From an uncultured Spirochaetia bacterium (lineage in GTDB: Bacteria; Spirochaetota; Brachyspiria; Brachyspirales; Brachyspiraceae): DNA of 50,124 bases. Made by a program: the position numbers and the translations under genes. The stretch spans positions 1-50,124 of the forward strand of contig CAMRCO010000004.1 of NCBI GenBank assembly GCA_947040945.1. The letters run 5' to 3'. Shown piece after piece: positions 7,965 through 16,546 of this stretch. A model generated the notes under the pieces. It was not told the DNA's origin and made no database searches. It worked only from the letters and a program-made list of their open reading frames with translations. Each line of letters begins with the position of its first letter. Position 1 is the stretch's first letter.

Positions 7965-9623
7965 ATGAATAGCTCTAAGAATAATTTTTATGATATTATT
8001 ATAATCGGCGGTGGACCTTCGGGTCTTACCGCTGCTTTATATGCCGCACGTGCAAGATATAAAGTATTGCTCATTGAAAAAGGAAATTTTGGTGGACAAA
8101 TATCTATAACCTCAGACGTTGTTAATTATCCTGGAATAATACAAACTAGTGGTTCTGAACTATCAAACACGATGCGTAAACAAGCTGAAAATTTTGGTGC
8201 TGAGTTTTTAACATCAAATGTTCATAGTTTCGACCTCACTTCAGAAACGAAAACTATTAAAACTGATAAAGGCGACTATACAGCATTTGGTGTGATTATA
8301 GCAACAGGTGCTAATCCTAAAACAATAGGATTTAAAGGCGAGTCAGAGTTTAGAGGGCGTGGAGTTGGATATTGTGCTACTTGCGATGGTGAATTTTTTA
8401 CAGGTCTTGACATATTTGTTATTGGTGGCGGATTTGCTGCCGCTGAAGAGGCTTTATTTTTAACAACTTATGCTAAAAGTGTAAAGATACTTGTTAGAAA
8501 AGACAAATTTAGATGTGCTGATTCTGTTGTTGAGCATTTATCTAAAAACGAAAAAATAGAAATATACTATAACACAGAACTTCTTGAGGCAGGTGGAGAC
8601 GGTATGCTTTCATTTGCTAAAATAAAGAATAACAAAACAGGTGAGACTTGGGAATATAATGCTGAGAAAGGCTCTACTTTTGGTATATTCGTTTTTGCAG
8701 GTTATGATCCTGCAACTGAAATGTTTAAGGGTATAATTGACCTTAATGAACAAGGTTATGTTATAACTGACATAAATCAGAAAACTAATATTGACGGAGT
8801 ATATGCAGGAGGAGACGTTTGCATTAAACCACTAAGACAAGTTGTTACAGCGGTGTCTGATGGTGCAATTGCCGCAACTTCACTTGAAAAATATGTATCT
8901 GAACAATATGACAGACTTAATTTAGAAAGAACACCAATTGAAGTAGCAAAACAATCAAGCAATGATACTCCCACTACTATTAATCACAGTAGTAAAGATG
9001 ATGAGTCTCAAGGCTTCATCAGCGACGACATAAAGAGAGACCTTGCTCCAATATTTGAAAAGTTTGAATCAAATATTACAATTAAGGCATATCTTGATAA
9101 TGGAAAACCATCAGAGGATGTCCGTAATTTTTTGAATGAGTTTAAGCCATTAACAAACAAGATTAATATAGAAGTAATAAAAGAGACAGAGGGTGAATAT
9201 ATACCATCTATGAAGTTTTACAATTCTAGTGGTGAGTATACTGGTGTTTCTTTTAATGCATTACCCGGTGGGCATGAGTTTAACTCATTCATACTTGCTT
9301 TATATAATGCAGCAGGCCCAGGGCAGCCACTTGAAAGTGCCGTAATTGAGCAAATAAAGAGTATTGAAAAAAAAGTTAATATTAAGGTTATAATATCTCT
9401 TGAATGCACAATGTGTCCTGATTTAGTTGTTGCATCTCACAGACTTGCTCTACTAAACAAAAACATTGAGGCACAAACATTTGATGTATACTACTTCCCT
9501 TCTTTTAGGGATAAGTATAAAATTATGAGTGTTCCTTGCCTTGTCCTTAATGATGAGATAGTTGAGTTTGGAAAGAAAACTATACCTGAACTTATAAGCA
9601 TTATTAATGAAAAGATAGTTTAG
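7965..9623 (+). CDS. AhpF-like reductase: thioredoxin reductase with C-terminal thioredoxin-fold domains
   Basis: A 552-residue FAD/NAD(P)H oxidoreductase. Residues 8-310 form a thioredoxin-reductase module: the FAD motif GGGPSG at 15-20, the redox pair Cys137-Ala-Thr-Cys140, the second nucleotide-binding GGGFAAAEEA, and GVYAGGDV near the end. After a linker (about 315-350) comes a tandem thioredoxin-fold region with the disulfide CTMC (Cys481/Cys484) followed by PD, as in the N-terminal domain of classical AhpF. The domain order is therefore reversed relative to E. coli AhpF. This arrangement is known as the AhpF-homologue family (TIGR03143, from memory) found beside lone ahpC genes. Its role is to pass electrons from NAD(P)H via CATC and CTMC to AhpC. 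It is co-transcribed with ahpC. Confidence 0.9.
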   Translation: MNSSKNNFYDIIIIGGGPSGLTAALYAARARYKVLLIEKGNFGGQISITSDVVNYPGIIQTSGSELSNTMRKQAENFGAEFLTSNVHSFDLTSETKTIKTDKGDYTAFGVIIATGANPKTIGFKGESEFRGRGVGYCATCDGEFFTGLDIFVIGGGFAAAEEALFLTTYAKSVKILVRKDKFRCADSVVEHLSKNEKIEIYYNTELLEAGGDGMLSFAKIKNNKTGETWEYNAEKGSTFGIFVFAGYDPATEMFKGIIDLNEQGYVITDINQKTNIDGVYAGGDVCIKPLRQVVTAVSDGAIAATSLEKYVSEQYDRLNLERTPIEVAKQSSNDTPTTINHSSKDDESQGFISDDIKRDLAPIFEKFESNITIKAYLDNGKPSEDVRNFLNEFKPLTNKINIEVIKETEGEYIPSMKFYNSSGEYTGVSFNALPGGHEFNSFILALYNAAGPGQPLESAVIEQIKSIEKKVNIKVIISLECTMCPDLVVASHRLALLNKNIEAQTFDVYYFPSFRDKYKIMSVPCLVLNDEIVEFGKKTIPELISIINEKIV

Positions 9624-9646
9624 TATTTTAAGAATAAGTATATATA

Positions 9647-9687
9647 AAAATAGGTAGCATTATAATATATATAGTGCTACCTATTTT
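9647..9687. terminator. Bidirectional intrinsic terminator
   Basis: A 13-bp perfect stem, AAAATAGGTAGCA paired with TGCTACCTATTTT, around a 15-nt AT loop. It lies between the convergent ahpC-reductase operon (plus) and the small lipoprotein gene (minus). The flanking A and T runs provide U-tracts on both strands. Confidence 0.85.
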
Positions 9688-9704
9688 GTTTTATTATTAA
9701 ATAT

Positions 9705-10262
9705 TTAAGCCTTTACAATGATTGTTATAAAAAGATATCTATTACCTTCGATTCTTATACCGTTTTTTAATGGAATTGAAACACTAATAGTAAGTTCATC
9801 GCCACTTTCTATTTTTTTACTATCATAAAGTATAGAACCAACATAGTTTTTTATTGTAATATCTCTACTCAGTATATTTCTAGAAATATACCTATCAGTA
9901 TCAAGAACAGCTCTTCCTGACGAAACTGGGTATAAAGTTTTAAAAGCATCAAGAACAGCCTCTCTAAGAACCCCTACACTAGCAGTAGCTATACCAGATG
10001 TTCCAGAAACAGTTGCTTTAATATTATTACCACGTTCTAAACTAGAAAGTTTAATTTTTGTTATTACTGAATCAGCAACAGTTACCACTTTCAAAATAGG
10101 CTCTCCCTTAATACCGAACCCATCAATCTTGAAATAAAGTATATCCTCATCATAATCATAATCCTCATCATAATCATAATCAGGATCTAAATCCGTAAAA
10201 TAACATGAAGTAGCAAAAACCATTAACATTAGAAGAAATATCAGTGAAGTCCATTTTTTCAT
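9705..10262 (-). CDS. Small lipoprotein with Asp/Tyr-rich linker, unknown function
   Basis: 185 residues. The signal peptide ends in the lipobox ATSC (Cys20). Directly after it is an acidic linker made of two exact YDYDED units, encoded by two adjacent 18-bp repeats at 10144-10179. The remaining 140 residues are beta-rich with hydrophobic-alternating strands, suggesting a beta-sandwich, but I recognise no family. It stands alone on the minus strand, divergent from the LCP-like gene. The ATG has GGAGG a few bases upstream. Probably a surface or periplasmic lipoprotein. Confidence 0.75.
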   Translation of the reverse strand: MKKWTSLIFLLMLMVFATSCYFTDLDPDYDYDEDYDYDEDILYFKIDGFGIKGEPILKVVTVADSVITKIKLSSLERGNNIKATVSGTSGIATASVGVLREAVLDAFKTLYPVSSGRAVLDTDRYISRNILSRDITIKNYVGSILYDSKKIESGDELTISVSIPLKNGIRIEGNRYLFITIIVKA

Positions 10263-10375
10263 TTTATACCTCCAAAAAATTATTTAAATATACTAGTAAA
10301 CATAATACTTGAATTATCATAAAAACAAACTTATTATAGAATACATTATTAATTTAAATATATCAAGAATAAAAT

Positions 10376-10403
10376 TTGACAATTAACACAATTACTGTAT
10401 TAT
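10376..10403 (+). promoter_or_regulatory. Promoter of the LCP-like gene and rsfS
   Basis: TTGACA (10376-10381), a 16-bp spacer and TATTAT (10398-10403, five of six). Transcription would begin around 10410, only about two bases before the ATG at 10412. An in-frame TTG at 10376 is the first part of the -35 box and so is not a credible start codon. Confidence 0.6.
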
Positions 10404-10411
10404 GTAGTTGT

Positions 10412-11617
10412 ATGAGAGGAAAACAAGAAACTATAAACTCTATAAAAACTACTAATAGAAAAGCTACTATAGTTGTATTAATTATATTTCTAGCTTTTTT
10501 ATCATCTTTATTTTTTGCTCACTGGTATTTTTTTACAACTGAGATTAATAAAAGTAAAAGTAAAGATGAGCCTTTATATTTTTCAATACTGTTTATAGAT
10601 GAAAATGATGAAAGTTATGGTGCTTTTATTGGAGTATTATCTAGTCTTCACAGTAGAGTAAGTTTTATTGGAATTCCAAATAATATGGGGCTTTGGAAAA
10701 ATAAAAACAACCTGCCTATTTCTTTAGCTGATCATTATAAAACAGCTGGACAAAGAGACGTGTTCTCGGCAATAGAAAATACATTTGAAAAAAAACTCAC
10801 TTATAAAATAACGATTAATAATGAAGGAATTGCTAATATTATTGATCTTTTAGGTGGAATTAGAATGTATATTGAAGAACCTATAAACTATGTAAATGAA
10901 GAGAAATCACACTATTTACAAGTAGATATAGGGGAATATTTTTTTACAAGTGATAAGGTTCTAGCCTATATAAATTATCTCACAATGGAAGGCTATAAAG
11001 CAAGAGAAACACTTTATAAACTAGAAGATATACTTATGAATACTTTTATAAAGTTTATACAAGAACCTACACTTAGAGAAGCAATAATTTCAAATGGATT
11101 ACTTAAAAAAATGAGTGAAAGCATAGACAGTAATTTGAGACTTATTGATCTAAAAGCTATTGCTAAAATTATGTCACTTTCAACTCAAAGTTCTTTTATT
11201 ATAGAATCTTTAGATGGAAACATCAACAATTATGGTGTTCTTGAACCTATTTTAGAAGGAAGAGTAGCTATCAGACAAATTGATGAACTTGCACTTTATA
11301 CTGGTCTTAAAACAGAAAAAAGTAGGGTCTCAAATGAAGATGTGAACCTTATAGTTCTTAATGCTACAGGTATTGGTGGGCTTGCTGATAGTATAAATAT
11401 TAGAATGCGTTATAGAGGATTTTTAGCAGGAGAGTATGGTAACTTTCCAGTCAATATTCCTAATAGCGTAGTTTTAGTTAGAGGTGGACAACTAGAAAAA
11501 TCTTTCCTAGTTGCAAACGAAGGAAAAATAACACGTATTTACTCGAAAACAGATAGAAGAGTATTAAACGATACTGTAATGATACTAGGAGATGATTATT
11601 ATGAAATTAAACGATAA
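10412..11617 (+). CDS. LCP/LytR-type membrane protein, degenerate, with LytR C-terminal domain
   Basis: 401 residues from the ATG at 10412; a longer reading frame opens with TTG at 10376 but overlaps the promoter. A single membrane helix near residues 20-40 is followed by a region resembling an LCP (LytR-CpsA-Psr) domain: FSILFIDEN, FIGIPNN, and IANIIDLLGGIRMYIEEPI. The C-terminal 80 residues match a LytR C-terminal domain (IVLNATGIGGLADSI and following). The family normally transfers polymers onto the cell wall. Here the usual IPRD motif reads IPNN and other charged phosphate-binding residues are not evident, so catalysis is doubtful. The following rsfS gene overlaps it by 17 bp; a lytR-rsfS neighbourhood is known from other spirochaetes. 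Confidence 0.72.
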   Translation: MRGKQETINSIKTTNRKATIVVLIIFLAFLSSLFFAHWYFFTTEINKSKSKDEPLYFSILFIDENDESYGAFIGVLSSLHSRVSFIGIPNNMGLWKNKNNLPISLADHYKTAGQRDVFSAIENTFEKKLTYKITINNEGIANIIDLLGGIRMYIEEPINYVNEEKSHYLQVDIGEYFFTSDKVLAYINYLTMEGYKARETLYKLEDILMNTFIKFIQEPTLREAIISNGLLKKMSESIDSNLRLIDLKAIAKIMSLSTQSSFIIESLDGNINNYGVLEPILEGRVAIRQIDELALYTGLKTEKSRVSNEDVNLIVLNATGIGGLADSINIRMRYRGFLAGEYGNFPVNIPNSVVLVRGGQLEKSFLVANEGKITRIYSKTDRRVLNDTVMILGDDYYEIKR

Positions 11618-11960
11618 AAGTATTTTAGATTTATGTAAAGGGGCTACGAAAACTATAGATGATAAAAAGCTAGAGAATATTGTATTACTTAACCTTAAAG
11701 AAAAATCCTCGATAGCTGATTTTTTTATTATAGCTACAGCATCATCAGGTCCACAAATGAGAGCAGGAATAGATTATGTCTATAGGTATTTTAAGGATAA
11801 TGGTATCACACCTTATGGAAATAATGACAACAAGTCCTCTGACTCTCTTTGGGCATTAATTGATTATGGATTTCTAGTAGTACATATTTTCACAGAAGAA
11901 GGTCGGGAGTACTACAATTTAGACGAACTTTTCTCTGATGCAGAAAAAATTAACTTTTAG
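11601..11960 (+). CDS. rsfS: Ribosomal silencing factor RsfS
   Basis: 119 residues of the RsfS/Iojap family. It binds ribosomal protein uL14 on the large subunit and blocks subunit joining when nutrients are scarce. Diagnostic segments are the N-terminal helix, SIADFFIIATASSGPQ, and the C-terminal SLWALIDYGFLVVHIFTEEGREYYNLDELF. I place the start at 11601 because AGGAG (11587-11591) has 9-bp spacing to it, while the in-frame ATG at 11592 would touch the Shine-Dalgarno. It overlaps the LCP-like gene, so the two are translationally coupled. Confidence 0.92.
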   Translation: MKLNDKSILDLCKGATKTIDDKKLENIVLLNLKEKSSIADFFIIATASSGPQMRAGIDYVYRYFKDNGITPYGNNDNKSSDSLWALIDYGFLVVHIFTEEGREYYNLDELFSDAEKINF

Positions 11961-12061
11961 CTATTCTTGTTAACATACTAAGTAAATTATAAACAACATT
12001 TATTCGATAATGCTATAACACATTTCAAGAAATGTTTGCACATATAAAGGTTTACTATATA

Positions 12062-12991
12062 ATGATAAGAAATGATAGCTCAAACGTTTTTCCTATAAAT
12101 AATATTGATACAATACTACACATGTTCGGCGAGCATTTAGAACAATTAGGTTATGCGGTTCACACCATTAGCAGTTACACAAAAGATTTAAAAGATTATA
12201 TCGATTTTGCTCATAAAAACAATGGCGACTTTAATAGTGCTGACCAGACTACTGTAAGGTCATATTTAGAATTACTTAAAAGCCGTAATCTTAAAAACAT
12301 AACTCTTTCAAGACATTTATCATCAATAAAAAAGTTTTATAAATATCTTATACGAAATGAAATATCTGACAAAACTGCCATAATAGAAATGAGTAATCCT
12401 AAAAGCGAAGAATATCTTGCAAGATTTCTAACACTTTCTGAAGTTGACCAAATATTAAACATAGAAACAAAAGAAAATGACTTCACAGTTTTTAGAGATA
12501 AAATTATGTTTCTTTTTATTTATGCTATAGGTCTTAGAGTGTCAGAGCTTGTATCTATCACTACAAGCATGATAAATAAATCATCTAAAGTTATACGTAT
12601 TACTGGAAAAGGCTCTAAGGTTAGAGAAGTACCGCTTCTAAGTGTTGTCTTTGATAATTGGGATGAGTATATGATAAAAAGAGAAGTTATTATGAAAGAG
12701 CATAATGAAAGTCATAAAAGCATATTCATAAATAGATTTGGCTCTGCTATTAGTGATAGGGCGGTAAGAGATTCTATGAAGAGATTAATATTAAACAGCA
12801 ATCTTGGCACAGACTTCTCGCCTCACACAGTAAGACACACTTTCGCAACTCATTTACTCTCTAATGATGCTGAAATAAGGGCTATTCAAGAACTTTTAGG
12901 GCATTCATCTATATCCACTACTCAAAAGTATACACATGTAACAAATAAAAGACTTTTTGAAGTTTACAATAAATGTCATCCTCATTCTTAA
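12062..12991 (+). CDS. xerC: Tyrosine recombinase, XerC/XerD-like
   Basis: 309 residues (10 more if the ATG at 12032 is used; AAAGG about 10 bp upstream favours 12062). It has an N-terminal core-binding SAM-like domain (about 15-105) and a C-terminal catalytic domain. All catalytic residues are present: Arg159 (GLRVSEL), Lys183 (TGKGSK), His255 and Arg258 (HTVRHTFATHLL), His281 (LLGHSSI) and the nucleophile Tyr290 (QKYTHV). Size and motifs match chromosomal Xer recombinases that resolve chromosome dimers at dif. No dif-like site, excisionase or other integration genes lie nearby, so a housekeeping role is more likely than a mobile-element integrase. XerC versus XerD cannot be decided here. 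Confidence 0.85.
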   Translation: MIRNDSSNVFPINNIDTILHMFGEHLEQLGYAVHTISSYTKDLKDYIDFAHKNNGDFNSADQTTVRSYLELLKSRNLKNITLSRHLSSIKKFYKYLIRNEISDKTAIIEMSNPKSEEYLARFLTLSEVDQILNIETKENDFTVFRDKIMFLFIYAIGLRVSELVSITTSMINKSSKVIRITGKGSKVREVPLLSVVFDNWDEYMIKREVIMKEHNESHKSIFINRFGSAISDRAVRDSMKRLILNSNLGTDFSPHTVRHTFATHLLSNDAEIRAIQELLGHSSISTTQKYTHVTNKRLFEVYNKCHPHS

Positions 12992-13004
12992 AAATAAATA
13001 AAGT

Positions 13005-14678
13005 TTATTTTTTTTGAATATATTTTTTAATAAAGCGACCAATAATCATTGCGATGCCAAATATTCCAGACACAGCAAAACCTATCATACCTATAATTGG
13101 TACTCCATAAAAAAATGGAGGTGATTTTGATGCTATTATTAAACTGCTTGCGATAATAAGTGATGCTAGAACTATAGAATAACTAAGCCTGTCGCCAAGA
13201 CTGTCAAGGGTTTTAGAGAATGCATTTAATCCTTTATGTTCTAAAACGATTTTCATGCGCCCTTTTTTTGTCATAGCAATTATATCGCTTATGTCGGCGG
13301 GAATACTTTTAAGAACTGTATTATAATCTAAAACTATATCCTTAAACTCTTTTACAATACCTTGAGGTGTTATTTTATCTTTTAAGTATCTTTTTAATAA
13401 TGGATTTAAATGATCAATTACAGTAAAATCTTTATCAAGCATTCTACCGACCCCTTCAAGAACGACAGCAGACTTAACCATCATCATAAAATAAGGAGAT
13501 ACTGATAAATCAAATTCTTTCAATGTTGATATAATTTCATTGAATATTTGCTCTATACTAATATCAGAAATTGGTATATCTATATAATTATTTATAAACA
13601 AAAATATACGAGAATTAAATCCATCAAAATCAGATAACTTTTTATTATCACACAATTCAAGTATTGAGTGAGACAATTTTGTAAAGTTTGCAGTATGTAT
13701 TGAATACATAATATTTACTAAAGCTGACTTAAGTGATGGAGGAATAACTCCTACCATTCCAAAATCAAGATAGCATACTACATTATTTTCTAATATTAAG
13801 ATATTACCCGGATGAGGGTCTGCATGAAAAAAGTTTATCATAAAAATTTGATCAAGCATACTGTCAGCTATTTTTGAAACTATAAGTTTATTATCAAATT
13901 TATATTGATGATTCGCTATGTCAGTTAATTTCACTCCATCTATAAACTCCATAGTGAGTATGTTTTTTGTAGAATACTCTTTATAGACTTTAGGAATTTT
14001 AATATGTTCATCATCCTTAAAATAATTTAAGAATCTTGTCAGATTATTTTTCTCATAGGTGAAGTTTAATTCTTTTTGAAGTTGCTCACTAAATGCTCTT
14101 AAAAAAACTTTAGGATTTAATATAGCAATCTCTTCCACATGTCTTTCAAGCAAGTCTACTATCCACAACATAATTTCAATATCAACAAATATTTTAGACT
14201 CTATATTTGGGCGTTTAACCTTTATAGCAAGCACTTCTCCACTATGAAGTACCGCCTTATGCACTTGTGAAATCGAAGCACTCGCTACAGGTTTATACTC
14301 AAAATACTTAAAAACAGAATCTATAGTGTCGCCTATTTCTTCTTCTATAATAGCCACTGATTCTATTTCAGAAAAAGGTTCAACTTTATTCTGTAATTTG
14401 CTAAGTTCATATATTATATCATCTGGAATTAAATCCTTTCTACTTGAAAGTATTTGTCCAAGTTTTATAAATGTCGTTCCAAGCTCCTGAAATGCTAGCC
14501 TTATCTTAGCCCCTCTTGTAAGCTCTTCTTTATTTTTTTTCTTAAACTTAGCTAATGGTTCACCTATAATTTTAAGTATTGGAGTTGCCGCCAATATATC
14601 AGTAAATCCATAATACATTAAAATACGCACTATTTCTCTAGTGCGTTTTATTTTAGAGTATTTTTTATTTTGTTTCAA
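13005..14678 (-). CDS. ABC1/UbiB/AarF-family protein-kinase-like ATPase
   Basis: 557 residues. It carries the UbiB-specific KxGQ motif (KLGQ at 72-75), the Ala-rich loop ASASISQVHKA near residue 132, the lysine strand LAIKVKRP near 150, HADPHPGNIL near 285 and the metal-binding DFG in YLDFGMVG near 303. Two membrane helices close the C-terminus. In other bacteria this family supports coenzyme Q or membrane-lipid metabolism as an atypical ATPase. Its client in a fermentative spirochaete is unclear. The gene 16 bp upstream encodes a phasin-like protein, a pairing I recall from other bacteria, so they probably work together at a membrane or lipid surface. Confidence 0.9.
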   Translation of the reverse strand: MKQNKKYSKIKRTREIVRILMYYGFTDILAATPILKIIGEPLAKFKKKNKEELTRGAKIRLAFQELGTTFIKLGQILSSRKDLIPDDIIYELSKLQNKVEPFSEIESVAIIEEEIGDTIDSVFKYFEYKPVASASISQVHKAVLHSGEVLAIKVKRPNIESKIFVDIEIMLWIVDLLERHVEEIAILNPKVFLRAFSEQLQKELNFTYEKNNLTRFLNYFKDDEHIKIPKVYKEYSTKNILTMEFIDGVKLTDIANHQYKFDNKLIVSKIADSMLDQIFMINFFHADPHPGNILILENNVVCYLDFGMVGVIPPSLKSALVNIMYSIHTANFTKLSHSILELCDNKKLSDFDGFNSRIFLFINNYIDIPISDISIEQIFNEIISTLKEFDLSVSPYFMMMVKSAVVLEGVGRMLDKDFTVIDHLNPLLKRYLKDKITPQGIVKEFKDIVLDYNTVLKSIPADISDIIAMTKKGRMKIVLEHKGLNAFSKTLDSLGDRLSYSIVLASLIIASSLIIASKSPPFFYGVPIIGMIGFAVSGIFGIAMIIGRFIKKYIQKK

Positions 14679-14694
14679 AACTATGCCTAAATAA

Positions 14695-15006
14695 TTATTT
14701 TTGAATACTTTTTACTTTCGCTTCAAGCTCATCGTATTTCTTTTTAAGCTCTTCATATTCAGTTTTTTTTACAAAGTTCATTTTTTCAACTACTTTATCT
14801 ACTTTGTCCTCAACAAACTTTTCAAGATCATTTTTAGCTTCGGTTGCTTTATTAACAGCATCTTTCACAAACTTCTCTCCATCTTCAGCAGCAAGTTGAT
14901 TGTCCTTAGCAAACTCACGAGCAGCCTCTTCTATTTTTTCTTTCCCATTAATAAAAACTCCAATACCTGAATAAAAAGCACCTTTGAAATCATCTTTTAT
15001 AGACAT
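14695..15006 (-). CDS. Phasin-like small coiled-coil protein
   Basis: 103 residues from the ATG at 15006, chosen because AAGGAGG lies about 7 bp upstream; the reading frame opens 60 bp earlier with a non-credible hydrophobic leader. The protein is almost entirely helical and charged: MSIKDDFKGAFYSGIG, then amphipathic repeats (KFVKDAVNKATEAKNDLEKFV) and a terminal short coiled coil (YEELKKKYDELEAKVKSI). This matches the phasin / polyhydroxyalkanoate-granule-associated superfamily in layout. No PHA synthase is in view, so granule binding should not be assumed. It is co-directional with the UbiB-family gene. Confidence 0.68.
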   Translation of the reverse strand: MSIKDDFKGAFYSGIGVFINGKEKIEEAAREFAKDNQLAAEDGEKFVKDAVNKATEAKNDLEKFVEDKVDKVVEKMNFVKKTEYEELKKKYDELEAKVKSIQK

Positions 15007-15092
15007 AAATATCCTCCTTCTTAAAATGTAATAAAAGTATATTAAATCAGTTTGTATAAAAAGCAATACATTATATGTTGATTAACACTTTA

Positions 15093-15536
15093 TTACTTCT
15101 CTTTTACAAAATTAAAGCTACTATCAAAAAATAATTTCTTTTTATTACCAAGCTTAATCTCATACATATCTTTTTTTATTCCATAATAAGTTATAGAAAC
15201 ATTATTATACATTTTATTTATATAAGTCAAAATTTTATTATCTATAAAAGAAGTTACAGGAATAGAACTAGCATACACACTTTTTAAATTCCCTTTAGAG
15301 TCAAATTTAATTGTAATACTCCCTTTAAGCATAACTGTATAATTACCATCAAAACGAGCATGTGCTACAGAATAAGACTCAAAATATTTGTCTAAAAACT
15401 CCAAACAGTTCTCGGGTAAAGATTCAGAGTTCACATAAAGAAAACGTTTATCGGACATATCTGCAGACAAGGAGCTCGCGTATACAAAAGAAAATGAAGT
15501 AACTAAAAGTAAAAGCGATACATATTTTTTTATCAT
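15093..15536 (-). CDS. Periplasmic PepSY-like domain protein
   Basis: 147 residues from the ATG at 15536 (AAGGAA about 9 bp upstream; the frame runs 48 bp further without a better start). An N-terminal signal peptide with hydrophobic core LLLLVTSFSF probably ends near YASSLSA. The mature part shows the PepSY-like pattern: a strand with ITIKFDSKGNLKSVYASSIP, then a helix beginning FIDNKILTYINKMY, then YEIKLGNKKKLFFDSS. Such small secreted proteins are common in gut anaerobes; their function is unknown. It is alone on its strand, with a divergent lipoprotein gene upstream. Confidence 0.65.
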   Translation of the reverse strand: MIKKYVSLLLLVTSFSFVYASSLSADMSDKRFLYVNSESLPENCLEFLDKYFESYSVAHARFDGNYTVMLKGSITIKFDSKGNLKSVYASSIPVTSFIDNKILTYINKMYNNVSITYYGIKKDMYEIKLGNKKKLFFDSSFNFVKEK

Positions 15537-15704
15537 TATGAAATTCCTTAAATATATAAAAATTACTAAAAACCAATATATCAAACTAAATTATAAATTA
15601 TTTATAGAATAAATCAAACATATATAAACATTAAATTATACATCTTAATAAATAGGTATAGTTTAAGAACTTGATTTTAAGACAAATTTATAGTATCATT
15701 AACT

Positions 15705-16538
15705 ATGATGTTTACTATTAAAAGAATATTTTTTATATTCAGTATAGCTTTTTTATTTCTGTCATGTGGACTTCCTGACGCAAGTACAATAGCTCTTAAT
15801 TTAAATCAACCTTTTATTACGAGAGCCATACCGGGAGAAAATAGCGTAACAATTGAGTTTGAATCTCAAAATGACGAACCTGCTTTTAGTGGATATAATG
15901 TATATTTTGGAGATGATGTTAACCCTCGCCTCTACAGAATATATAATGAGCAACAACAACTTCCTACAATAAGTGTCAATAGGTCAGCTAATATTAGAAA
16001 ACATAGATTCACCATAGAAAAAAAATTATACGCCACTAAACAAGGAGAAGAAGGAGTAAATGAACTTGATACTAGTGACCTAGCAAATGGGCTGCCTATG
16101 TATATTTGGGTGTCATCATATCAAATTGCACCAACAAGAGAAAGCTCTTTTACTGATGATGACTTTCATATAGCAGAAGGTATTACTCCAAGATATGAAG
16201 TTATAGAAGAAACTGTTACTGTTAATGGAACTATGGAAATTCAAACACATGATATGGCAACACTCGTAAATACTGGTGGTACACTTTATTTAAGAAATGC
16301 TAGTAGCACTATGCAAATGAGAACCGCCACTAGCTTAACTGATATTAATACTGCTCCTGAAAGTGGTTATACAACAGGTGATTTACAAGTATCCGCTGGT
16401 AGACTATACTTAATAAGAAAAAATGTTAGCGGTGACATTTTGCATGGTAAAATATTTGTGAAGTCTGTGAATACAACAACCTCTACTATAGTAGTTGATT
16501 ACTGCTTACAAACAGCTAATGATATATTGAGCTATTAG
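15705..16538 (+). CDS. Lipoprotein with FN3-like fold, paralogue of the next gene
   Basis: 277 residues. A short signal peptide ends in the lipobox FLSC (Cys21). Residues 35-140 contain a pattern like a fibronectin type III domain (ITRAIPGENSVTIEFESQ, then FSGYNVYF, then LPMYIWVSSYQ). The second half is beta-rich without a recognisable family. The next gene begins 8 bp downstream and has the same layout (lipobox, FN3-like domain, beta-rich C-terminal domain), so they are an ancient tandem pair and surely co-transcribed. Two adjacent ATGs (15705, 15708) are possible starts. Likely exposed in the periplasm or on the surface; function unknown. Confidence 0.75.
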   Translation: MMFTIKRIFFIFSIAFLFLSCGLPDASTIALNLNQPFITRAIPGENSVTIEFESQNDEPAFSGYNVYFGDDVNPRLYRIYNEQQQLPTISVNRSANIRKHRFTIEKKLYATKQGEEGVNELDTSDLANGLPMYIWVSSYQIAPTRESSFTDDDFHIAEGITPRYEVIEETVTVNGTMEIQTHDMATLVNTGGTLYLRNASSTMQMRTATSLTDINTAPESGYTTGDLQVSAGRLYLIRKNVSGDILHGKIFVKSVNTTTSTIVVDYCLQTANDILSY

Positions 16539-16546
16539 GACTTTTT

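Noticed and set aside
12062-12991. The tyrosine recombinase as a phage or island integrase
   Set aside because: No tRNA-adjacent attachment site, excisionase or phage genes nearby, and its size and motifs fit a chromosomal Xer protein.
12991-13011. AAAATAAA/TTTATTTT hairpin between the convergent xer and UbiB genes as a terminator
   Set aside because: Stem is entirely A-T and overlaps the coding end; too weak to support in DNA this AT-rich.
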